Positions 24,301 to 36,300 of a stretch of DNA of 64,000 bases are shown piece by piece (within the stretch, counting starts at the first letter, position 1; each line of letters opens with the position of its first letter). The translations under genes and the position numbers were made by a program. Origin of the DNA: Litoditis marina (lineage: Eukaryota > Nematoda > Chromadorea > Rhabditida > Rhabditidae); the NCBI GenBank assembly GCA_964036275.1, contig OZ038440.1:5431690-5495689 (forward strand). Direction: 5' to 3'. The notes below the pieces were generated by a model. It made no database searches. It had not been told where the DNA came from and saw only the letters and a list, made by a program, of their open reading frames with translations.

Positions 24301-27300
24301 TTCGGGACGATTTTGATAAATTCAAACTTCGAATTGGAATATTTTGGATTGAGAGAGCTTGTTTTTGACTATTTACCATTGACTTTTGATTTTTGAGGGG
24401 GGGGGGGGGGCGTTCCGGTTGTCAGGCCGGTCAAAATTTTGGTCATCCCTGCCTCTCCCTTTCGTGGTCACAAAAATTCAACAAATAGAAAAAATGGTTG
24501 TTTTTGAACGTTTCTTAATCGAAAAACAAACTCTTTTATAGAACATTCACACCTTACTGAAGTGTCATTTGTACCCAATACGCACCTCGTTGACCTCTCC
24601 CTTGCGGGGAATGATCTTTCTACTCTGCCTATCGATTAGTCTCCACCCGGGTGGACAATAGTCCTTCGGCGAATCCCAGAACTCGGCCAGAACCTCTCCC
24701 TTGCACCTATCCGCGATGCCCATTCGCAATCCAATATCCTCGATCTGAAATCATTGAACGTATTAGAGTTGTAGTTTGAACTCCATTCACAGTACAGATC
24801 GCAGAATGTAAATAAAACACATGCAATATTTTCAATCAATCTGAAATCATTCTTTGCTATAACAACTGAACATATGAGCGGCTTCGTTGTCCAGAGAAGA
24901 TTATTAAAAACCAAGTGTGGATAACTAAACTACAAAACAGGGTGGAATATTGGAACTTCACCAGTAAAGTGCGACTCTTCAACCTAACTCAAAATCCTGA
25001 CTATAAGAAAAACAAATAGTTCAATCTATACAAAGTCACTCTTCGTTTTAAGCTGAACATAGTTGAAGTGACAGCCCGACAAATCGTTTTTGTCAAATTT
25101 TGTGGTGACATATTTTGCCGTCATACGAGAAAATATCTACATACCGAATATCCCATCCAAAATACAAATACACCATGTTAAAATAATAAAATAGAATATT
25201 ACCGAACTCAGTGTCCTACTTCCAGCGATCACCTCACACAACACGTCGTACACTGTATCTTCCACCGGCGCCCGAATATCGATTCGAACTAAAAATTAAA
25301 AACAAGACATTACCGAACTTCTCATTTGTTTTGCTCATACGTTATATATGATTTGCCTATGTCGAGAAAAATTACGGTAAATTATCAAAACAGGTCATAC
25401 GCCCTGAGCTTCGCTATTGAAAATGTGTTCAAATACCTTTTATACACACATTGCACTAATTCGTACCAAATGATGGTAAAGTATCATAAGTTTTAACTTC
25501 GTTATTTGAAATGCCGTCAAATATAGTTAACCTGGCTATTCGAAGTTAATGAATACGGGCAGTCTACCCACCTTTTTTGATAAAAGGAAGAGGTGGTGGC
25601 AATACAGGTGCCGCTAGGGAGGGTGCTGGTGGCGATGGATCGTGGGCGGGTGCAGGTGCACCCGATTCGTCCGCAACATTCTTTTCCGTCGAGGATGAGA
25701 AGACGTTTTTCCGTGGTCGACCGGGCGCCCGTCTCTCGGAACCCGGAACAGGCGCCTGTAGTCAAAATCAGTTTTTATTGGTAATATACATACTCCAACA
25801 AAGTTGTCCAAACAGAGAAAAAAACGATAAACGATTGCTCGGAGATCACTCCGCTCGAGAAACAAAACATGCAACAGTAAAAACTAAGCACACCAGTAAA
25901 GTGTGGCTATTTCACAAAAAAAACATTTGTGATTTGCCTCAAAAACAATGTGTCGGGATGTGTCTAGCCAACAGGGATAACTTAAGTATGAAACTAACCG
26001 TGACCGGGGGGCGAATAGTGATGGGTATCTGGGACATCTCAAGTCCGACGTACATCGTCTTCAGGAAGGTGTGAACTCGATTATGGTCGGCCGTCGACAT
26101 AGCATCTATACAGTTACTCCAAATCTGAACACGATCTAAATTCATACAACGGTAAAGTGCGAACTTCGAACAGTCCGTTTAACACGCGAAAATTACTGAC
26201 TTTGTATTGATTATAGACGAATTTTCCCGTTCTCAGCAAAAAAGTAATCAGTTTTCGAAAAAATTCTGACTACCAGGACAACTTCACTGATGTACGGGAA
26301 CTCGGGAACTAGTAATGTGAAAACGAATGAAACAATTCTAAATACGTAAAAATACACGATTCACTTCGCAAAAACGTACGGCCAATTACACATGCAACCG
26401 GGTTGCATGCAACCAAAATGCAACCCCAAAATGCAAATCACTTAACATAACCAAAAAGGTAAATTTGGTTGCATTTGAAAATTGAAAAGCAACCCGGTTG
26501 CATTTGAAAAGCAACCAGGTTGCATATTGCATTTGAAAGCAACCAACAATTTTGTACACACGCAACCTGGTTGCATTATTGGTTGCATGTGTTCTGACGA
26601 ACGTGATATGCTAATTGCACAGTTGTATCACATTTGCATACGACTGTGCACGTGTAGTCGTCTACGTGCCAACTGGGAAGAAATGTGGCAGAAAGAAGAC
26701 TACGGAGCTCACTTCTCATTATGTACTACTCGTGTATTGTTGCTCTCTCTAAGATCTCCCTTTGAGGCCTCTTTATTGTCTGTTCATAACTTGTAATATA
26801 TGCACTAATTATCTATACACTGTTCTGTTGTCAGTTGATCCTACAAACATGTGAGTCCATATTCAGTAGAGTTGTCTTAGAACTATCTTGGAAAAGAGTA
26901 AATAGAGTATTCCTAAATAGATTAATAACCGCGTGGCAGTAGTTTCAGTAGAGTGATAGGCGGCATCCCACTAGCCTCCGAACAGCATGCAACCCGGTTG
27001 CATGTGTGAACCGCCAAAACGTACGTGTTAATGTTAATTTACAAAATTGATTCCGATCATTCATACATTTTTCAATATAGAATAAGTGTATTCAAGTAGA
27101 ATTAGCATATAACAAAAACAAAGATCCAGTTTGGAGCAATAAAAAACCATACCTCGCCGACTTCACTTTTTCGCGGCACGATTTTGCGGTTATTCGCATG
27201 AATCAGTCTCCATCCGTCTCTACAAAAGTCGCGTGGCTCGTCCCAAAACTCGGAAATCAGATCGCCGTTCAATCTTTCCGAAATGGCAGTTCGAATCACA

Positions 27301-30300
27301 GGATTCTCGATCTGAATACATCAAAGCTTAGAGGACAAGTCGTATCTAAATAACATACCATTGGACACAAAAAAGTTCCAAATAACAGTTTTGACAAGTT
27401 CAAAACTAGAACTAGCAGCTTATCCTTCGACTTTAAATATCTACAAACTATAAGAGAGCGGCCGAGTACACCAACTGGCAAAAACAAACGAATAATCATG
27501 TAAATCATATCCGCATTAAAGGTGGCCCGAAACGAATGCTCAAATACTAGATAGAACTGAGACATTTCGATCCATACCCATATCTCTGCATAATTTTCAC
27601 TATAAACCTCTCAATTTCCAAAATTCATTTTGTTTTTCCCAAAGTCAGACACGCAGAGGAAATTTGGATTGTTGCCAAGTTTCGTGACAGTCGCCATAGG
27701 GCACCAAATTTCGTGACAGGCGACATAGTTTAGAAAATTACAACATGTATTTCTTCCAATCGAGTTCATACACGATCAGTATGTGAATGTCTACATAATT
27801 ACTGCCTGACAAAAAGAATTTACTGTCCTGTTATCGTGTCACCAATTTGCCAGAGAAAAGGTATTTTGCACATTTCATTAGTTTAGTTCAACTCACAATT
27901 CATAATGCCAACACTAGAACAAAAACATGCGCATGTTTCAAAATTGAGCAGAAACTAATAAAAACAATAAAAACCACATCACACAGGAAGATCAACATAT
28001 AAAATTATCAGTTCCAATGGTAGTCACTACATATTACTATTCTATTTTGTACAAGAAAAAAGAACAGAATAACTACCATGAAAACCTATGACACAACTAG
28101 CGACAAAGTAAGGAACTAAATGCGAACAGAGTAGAAGAATATGCTACAAAGAAACATAATAAAGTACCAGTTGACCTGGTCGAGCCTCAGAACGATTAGC
28201 GCCAATTTTCTGCAATTGGCCAGCTACAAAAACGAGAGAGCATGCAGGTCAATGACGCGCAGACAGGCTAAGACAGTCTGCGGCTCTCTGACCTGCACAC
28301 TCTCTCGTTCAGCCAATAAAAGAGTTGCTGGCCAATTGGCTGGGAATTGTCTGAGGCGAGAAGCGAATGATTGTGGCCACTGGCCAGCTAACATACTCTC
28401 CTTCTGACGAACCAAACTGTGACAATAACAACCTGAAAAACAAGTACATAAGGATAAGTTCCACATGAAACGTCATAGATTTGTTCAACACATGGCTGTT
28501 CGGTTTTTGTTAGACTAGTTAGACATTTTTGTTCAGAAATAGATAATGGTGTTTTTCAGTGGATCAATGAAATATATGCTATAAAAACGCTGTACAGTTG
28601 ATTACTTCTATTTTATTCGTCATTTCATCCATAGTTGGAGTAAAGTAAACGGAAAAAGTCAACCAGAGTTACCAGAGCATGTTTTCTAATAAATACACTG
28701 TCGTGGAAAAACAACCATTTGTGCATATGCGTGGGCAGAAAATTATCACATTTTGGGTCAATAGTTTTTTTCTGATAACCATACACCAAACACAGAAAAC
28801 TCGGCCCACACGGCATGTTCAAAGGTGCATTGAAAACCGTCGGGCGGCTGCACGACCGCAACGCGTCTCTGGTGCGTTGCGGCTCAAAATTCAAGTCAAT
28901 TCGACGGAAGGCTTCAGAATCATTCAAAACACAAATAAAATAGAGTTATAACGAAATTTTCATGGTATTTCCACACATACTTCTTGGCAAACGATTCCAA
29001 CTTATTGGAGCAACAACACTTTTCTTTATCGTATACAAAAACATCAATAAAAACACATGAAAAAAGGGAATTTCTTCGTTGGGCTTCTGACGGTTGAAAT
29101 TGATGGCTTCAATTTGGGTTAATCGTCCTCCACGTTTCCGATGCTGAAATTAAAGTTTGATGTATTCGTTTTCAGATGAAAAATGTAACATCTTTGAACT
29201 ATTTTTGCAAATTATTCTTGATTGAGTACATTCATATTAGAGAACGTATAGTACTCGTGGAATAACCACAACGCAGCAAGACAGGTTTTCTTCGATGGAT
29301 GTTGGATTTTTCTGCATTCCTCGACGAAGGATTTGCCAGTTTATATTAGAGAGAAAACCGTACATTTTGGTACTTAGCAACTATGCGACAGACTATATAA
29401 CAGACTAATAACTACTTAGCGACAGACTATATAACAAAATGCCGAGGATCAATGACAGTACGACATGGAGAATAGATTGAATGCTCACCTTTTTTAATAG
29501 AGTCCTTCTGCTTTCTCATGGGAAGTCGAAAGCCCCTCATTAGAAATCGAAAGTTTCGATCTGAAAGAGTGGAAGTTATAACGTGATTAGAATTGGTTGT
29601 CACCGCCACCAGATATATGAGAGAAAATTAGCTTATTTTCGATCTAAAATCATGAAGCATGTTTAGCTTTATAGTTTTATATAATACATATAATGACGAG
29701 CAATTAGGCAAGTGTTTCCCTACGTGAGAACTAAAAAACAATGGTACTAATATAACTACCTCTGTACATATCCTAGGTTTTCTCTTTTATAGCATTCGGG
29801 CTGGAGAATTCAGATAGACGCTGGTGAGAATATCAACGAACATTTGAAGAGGATCTGAAAAAGATAATTTGATTCACATCGCAATGGAGGAGTGGGAAGA
29901 TCTGAAATATATATATATATATAAACAATGATGAAATATCTCCCTTCATTCATTCATTCGAAGAAAACAAACGAAATTCGGAAGATTATATATAAAAAAA
30001 ACGTTAGATAACAATAAGGAGAGAACTAGCTCGTTTCTATAGTAGTTTTTAAGAGTACACTATCTCGTTATTATGCGAAATGTATATGGAAACGGACATT
30101 TTTCTCTATTTTCAACTTTTCTTCTTTTCAGTTGTAAAATTTATCGCTGAAATCTCATGTTATACTACAATAGCTAATACAAAGCTTGAATGAAGGTCCA
30201 GGAATGATTAGGATACAATTATTCTAGAAAATAAAGTTAATTGCATAATAAATAACAAAAAATACAGCGAGCGTTCGAGATTTTGATTGGAGAGGCTGCC

Positions 30301-33300
30301 GCGCCGCGACCGCTTCGCTTTCGCTACAAAAGCACATCCCTGCGCTTCGAACTGCGCTGGAACTTTGCCAGGCAGCTGGGCGCTCGGGCAGACGTGAGCG
30401 AAATTTCTAATGGGCGCAGCGCCCGTTTTTCCGCGTTTGTACATGCCGTGCCCAATAAAGGGATCAATTCATGAATTTGGCTCCCTTTGCGCCAACATCA
30501 AGTAAATTTGCCTATTTTGAGAGAGAATGGTGAACTTCCTGGAAGTTGAATCAAAAAACTAGTTGCTTTTATAGAATACTAGCGTGTGTGAACAAATTTG
30601 GTGGGCAACCGAGAACCATACACCAGCAAAGTTGTCCGAATAGTCAGAAAAATTCGAAAAACGGACTACTTTTTCTCCGAAAATAAGAAAATCGGTCAAC
30701 TTTTGATGGAAAAATCATTAATTTTCACGTGTTCACATCTAAAACGGACTACTTCTTGTGGCTCAGCCGGACCTTACTGGTGTTTGCCGAGAACCTAAAC
30801 TACTATCGGATCAGGATAGAATTTCATAGAACATAACAAGGTTTACGATTTACGAATCGCAGAAATGGTAACAGTTTTCCCGGTTCAGGAGTTCAGGTTG
30901 CCTACCCATTCGACTAAAACGGTTATCGGTACTCAGAACTGTAATTAGGTTGAAACTCTGAAGCACGAGTGAAATGACTTACATCTTATCTCAAATAGCT
31001 ATCCGCCCTCGTCCAGAAATCACTAGTAAGCGGAGAAAAGTACATATCCCGTCCACGAAACAAAAAAGGTACTTCTAGTTCATTTCATATTGAGGCGTGA
31101 GGAAATGGCCTGAAATAATCACCATTTAACACAGCATCTTTGGTCAAGCTTGAGATGTTACCAAATTTGAATTTCCCATGTCTCCTCATAACTGATTTTG
31201 AATATCGGCCTGTTAAGATGAAAATTGGAGTAATAATTTGGCATTAGCAACTGACAACTACATAGAAAACACTAAAGACAGATACACCACCCACCGCGAA
31301 TTCACGGTATCTATGCGCACACATATTTTGAAAATAGACCATAGTAATCAACATAAACCGGATACTTTTCAAAAGTAAACAGTGACCAGTTTTTGATTGA
31401 AGATGATCTTTCTTCAGAGACGTGTTATTTGCACAAAGTACAGGAAATCAGACACGAAATCTAAAAAAACGGGTTCCCTTTTTGTAAATATCGGAGAATA
31501 TCGATCTTTTTTTTATGCAAAATCAGAAATATTTCGTTTATTCAAATCAAAAACGGGTTACTTTTAGAAGAATAGTCACACCTTACCTTTTTTAAGAATA
31601 TTTTCCTCTATTTGTCTGGTCAGAATGGCAATAATAGTGAAAACCAAGAAAGAAAAACAACGGCAAATATAAATCGGGAAATAGCAAAGGGGACGAGGGG
31701 TAAAGGGGACCAGGGTGTGTCAAATATATCTTCTAAAACGTGACATATATTAGTTCTGCGGCTCACATTGCTAACTAAAACCGTTTATATGGTACTGCTA
31801 GTGATTGTAGTCACCTCAGTACTGAAAATTATGATTTTACCCTCAATTATTTTGTCAAGCCTCGTCCCCTTCACCCCTCGTCCCCCTGTCGTCCCCTCTG
31901 CTATTGGCCATATAAATCTACTACTAACGGACCTGAGAAAAACAGGAGAAAATGGTAGTTCGAATAGGACAGCGAAGAAGAAATATTAACATCGTGGCGT
32001 CCGATGATAGGCAGAAACCTAAAAAAAGAACGGTCCAATTAGTATTTTTCGCAACTGATAGGAAATATAGGATGAATGAAGTAACTTATATTTAGAAAAT
32101 ATGAAAAAATAGAGTGAAGAGAAAGTGAAGAGAAAACATTCACAAAACCACCCATTGAAAAAAAATGAAAAATTCGAAAGCTGTTCAGTTTTTGTCTTTG
32201 TTAACTTTGTTTTCAAGTTTTTCGAACTGTGATACAGATATAGAAATCTGTTCACTTTAAAAGACCTACTTGAAACATATCGAACAAAAATAAAACACTG
32301 AATAAAACCGAAACATAAGAAGAAAACGAAATTTTCGAAGAAGAATTTCGAAACGGGCAGAGTGCGCCGCTCTATTGATTGGAGCCGCGGTTGCCCGCCG
32401 CTCTGCGTCTGACCCGCGAGCGGCGCTACATGGATTGGAGCACCATGTAGCCGCATTAGGTTTCAATTCGGTCCACCTTTAAACAAGGACGATTATGTGG
32501 TCCAATCGCAACGGTTCAGTCCTTCAAACTGCAATACATTTATACATTTTTCAATTGCAGTTTAAAAGACCGTTGACACGAGATTGGTCCACATAATCGT
32601 CCTTCTTTAATTCCAATTGAAGAAAGTAGCATACCGAGTCCAGACTTCGAGTTGTGTTGATCGTTTCAGCCAACAACTGGTAGATGTGGTCATCAATGGG
32701 GGCGAAAATATTGATTCCCTCTGAAATTTGGGAAGTGCTCATTCGCCACTTGGCATTCATTCCGTTCAACTTTTAGTGAACTAACACTCAACCTCAAAAT
32801 GAGCAAGATCTTATGATCTTACACTCGTGCCTATAAACAACCGCGTTGGCTATAAGCGTCAGTCTAGGTAAATAAAAATGACAAGGCTGTCGTACTGCTC
32901 TTACATGTGTACTTGTAGTTTAATTCCTCTTCAGTTGAGGCATATGAAGCAAATTTCTTCCCGAACCGACTCTTTCCGAACCAAAACCGGACCGATTCTT
33001 TTCGAACCAGTTTGTTCGGTGAGAAACCGAAATGTTTGCGTACTCGAACCGGCATGCAACCGAACCAAAACCTAATAAACGTCACGCAGACTACCAATTT
33101 CAGGATTAATTACTTGAATTGGTTTGGTTCCAGCTTTGTTGGCCTAAATTTGGTTCGGTTCTCGAACGAACCAACTGGTTCGGTAAGAATCGGTTCGGTT
33201 TTGGTTCGGGAAGAGTCGGTTTGGGAAAGGATTCACCGGCATATGATGCTATTATGAATCAATCAACATTTGTGACCCATTATAGAATGGAAGCTCAAAG

Positions 33301-36300
33301 AAAAAACTTCAGTTCTTTGAATCAACTCAATCACAAACCCATCCCAACACTTTTTCCTGTTTTTTTTTCAACTGTCAGATCTCAATTTTGTGATACTTAC
33401 TGTAATCCATAGTAATATCACCAACCTTCCGGATCGATTGCAGGTGGATTTGTAGCAGAGGTGGATGGCACAGACGCATCGCTAGCAGCAGTTTGATTGT
33501 CCTGAATACTAGTATTATTTTGACTGAACGGTTGATGTACCAGTTTGTAACAGAATAATACAAATAGAATTGTAGTAAATATTACTATTATAATTATTGT
33601 ATCGGTCATCATGAACGTCGTGAAGAAGAGCTCGTTCATACTGCGATTCTTCTGTTGGAACTAAGTTCCGAGAAAAGTTGAAATAATACCGGCGAGCCAG
33701 CACGATAAAAATCCAGAAAATCCTGGTGACTATTCTTCAAAAATGTATTCGTTTTAATATTCGAACTACCTCAAATTTCACGATTGTTCAACAAAATTCT
33801 CAATTTGCGTAATTCTAGCGAAGGACTTTTTTGGGGAGCAGTTTACATTTGCCCCCCACCCTGGTCGAAAATGGGTTGAAAAGGCCCGTACTACAATCGC
33901 CCCCCCCCCCCCCCCCCATCTTCGGGAGGCGATTATACACCATGCTTATTTACTGCAGGCTTGGGTTGAGTGGGGGGGGGGGGGGGGGGGGGTGATTGTT
34001 CATCAGTTCCGTTTAGTACCACGAGAGGGGTGATTGTGGGTGGGGGACGATTGTACATTTTTCCCCTTTTTTGGAATTTATCTGGCATTCAGTCAAGTTC
34101 ACCATAGTATGATTAAAGACGGCAACGCGAACGTCCGCAAAAGTCGCAATATTAACTCTCTGTGAAAATAACCTCACCTCAGACGTTGAAGGCGAAGTTG
34201 TTGCGGGTGGGTCGGAAGACGTTGACTGATTATTGGCACTGCAAAACGAAAACAACTGAACACAACTCTGTAGGCAAAAACTCAAAATATCAATTAACCT
34301 TAGAATCTTAGAAAAGAGGTTACCAAGATTCTCTAATATCAGTACAGACATAAAAGTTTTGATTCATTGAAAATGTGCACTGTCATAATACCCGAAATGC
34401 AATCTTTTTCAGGAAAATACCAATTGAATCATAGAACATGTCATATGTAAGTTATTTCGAATAGAGCATAGATGTCTGACCGATAAAAAGGTAATAAAGT
34501 AGTGTGAACTGTTCTTCCTACGCAATGTAGCTTGATTATAAGTATTACAAATAAAGAAATAAAAATGAGAATGAAATTTCAACGTATAAATTCCAACTCA
34601 ACTTACCCATCATCGGCTACCAGCTTAGCTTGTTTTTTCGTCCCAGTTGGATTCGGTGGCAGAGGTCGTTTCCTCTTCTGAAAAAGGATATGAGATCAAA
34701 AAGTTTAACCAGAGCTAGCAACGCACATTCTTATGTTTAAACTTATAACTATATATAACTCAATCGTATTACTGTACATGGTACAATGTGCAATGAGAAG
34801 TGCACACTTACTGATGTTCGTTCGAATTCCACACAACTTACCTAATTCGAAAAGGTTCGTAAAGATTTTATATGATCTAACAGAGCGTAAACTTGAAAAT
34901 TTGTTTGAGGCATAACACATAACTACCATTCAAGATAACGAATCTAAAGACATACACCGTATCGCGTATTAACGTTTCAATAAACGAAGTTTACCATACA
35001 ACAGAACTACTATCATTGCTTTCAATGAGTTAGTTGTAGCACAACTGGTTTTTCAGAGTGACAGAGTAAAATTAGGAGAACTTGGAAATAGCTCTGAACA
35101 TTTCATAATTTTTACTGTCAGTATTCAGAATTTCATCATTCGAACGTAGACCAACGAAACTTACCGCTTGGGTACCGGGTTGTACGGGCATTTTCCGGAT
35201 AGTCTTCTTGTCTTGTTCAGGAATGGCGAGAGGCAGTTGCCGTTCAAGTTCTTGGAACAACAGATTTCGCAGCTGGAAAATGCAAAATCGGTGTGATTCG
35301 TTATTCGTTTACGAAAACGAAATATTCTTAATGGAGAAACATAGTGAAACAACAAAACGTTGATATTCGGTTATATAATGTATTTATAAGCTATTTCAAC
35401 CTCAGTACTTGTGAGATGTAAGATGTTTCAACTTCTGGGATTGAAATAGATTTATAGCCCTAACTATCTCGTGTTTTCACCTAGATATGAGAATTTTTGG
35501 GCTGGCGATCTTGTAAAAAAACAATCAATGTGTAGCCTTTTTAAAATACTACACAATAAAAGAGTTACAATAAATTTCAGTCAGGAATAACTGCGTTACT
35601 CGCAAAAATAAATCTGGCTTAGTTCACTATGATAATATTACTATTCGGGATTCGGCAAAGTCCACAGTACAGAGAAGGACCAAAAGTAGAAAAAATTTGT
35701 GATCAGTATTTGGACTTTGGTGACATTTAGAAATAAAGAGCACCTACCTGAAGTAGGGGAGGGTAGCCGACATAGTCTTTCTGTACTATTTGCAGTGCCA
35801 GACCGAGTGGTTCTTTCCTGTTTCTCACATGCTCAATAACCTTCTCTAGAAGAGGTGTTCTGAAATAGACCAGTAACTGAATATATAGACTCAATAACCT
35901 TGAAAATATTATATTATTGTTTTCACAGTCAATGACACGGCTTTCGCTTTCACAACCCACTTGAGCGATTCACGGTGTAACGTTTTCAAAACACGATAGA
36001 AAACACTACGGAAGTTTGTGCTTATAAGTAAGTAACCATACGAGAAGAATCCAAGCACAAAATGATCAAAAAACAGGCTCTTTTTGTGATGTGCCCTACC
36101 TCAAGCGTGGGGGCAGTAAATATTTGGTAGACGGAATATGAACCATTATAGAGGGAATTTCGCCCAGAAACTCATCCACGATATTCTGAGCCACCTAAAC
36201 AGAAAAACTTCACTTTACGGCGGGAAAGCGAACAAAGTCGATATAATTGTAACCTGGGGTAAACTACATAGTGGTGTTAAACAGAAAGCGAAATGAACAA

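Larger units (their letters stand above)
27312..32634. other. 5.3-kb intron of the integrase-like gene
   Basis: It separates the first and second exons of module copy 1. It contains a palindromic repeat (28198-28405), GC-rich islets at about 28800-28880, 30275-30440 and 32340-32460, relic exons at 29.1-29.9 kb, and MITEs at 30.6 and 32.5 kb. Nothing else was recognised. Confidence 0.5.
25203..32720 (-). other. Tandemly duplicated exon module (copy 1 and copy 2)
   Basis: Copy 1 uses exons 32720-32635, 27311-27153 and 26124-25999. Copy 2 uses 25288-25203, 24744-24586 and 23628-23527, the last lying outside this span. The first two exons have identical lengths in both copies (86 and 159 bases) and identical phases. 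Peptides align: INIFAPIDDHIYQLLAETI with IDIRAPVEDTVYDVLCEVI; SEFWDEPRDFCRDGWRLI with AEFWDSPKDYCPPGWRLI; IVPRKSEVGE with IIPRKGEVNE; IWSNCID with IWRNCYS. The second exon plus the following one resembles the region just N-terminal of integrase cores, where active enzymes have a zinc-binding HHCC fold. The ligands are mostly missing here, though HSQ and FIGIS remain. Confidence 0.75.

Noticed and set aside
30208..30444. 78-codon basic ORF on the minus strand
   Set aside because: Lies in a GC-rich repeat-like islet within an intron, with no splice partners or recognised domain.
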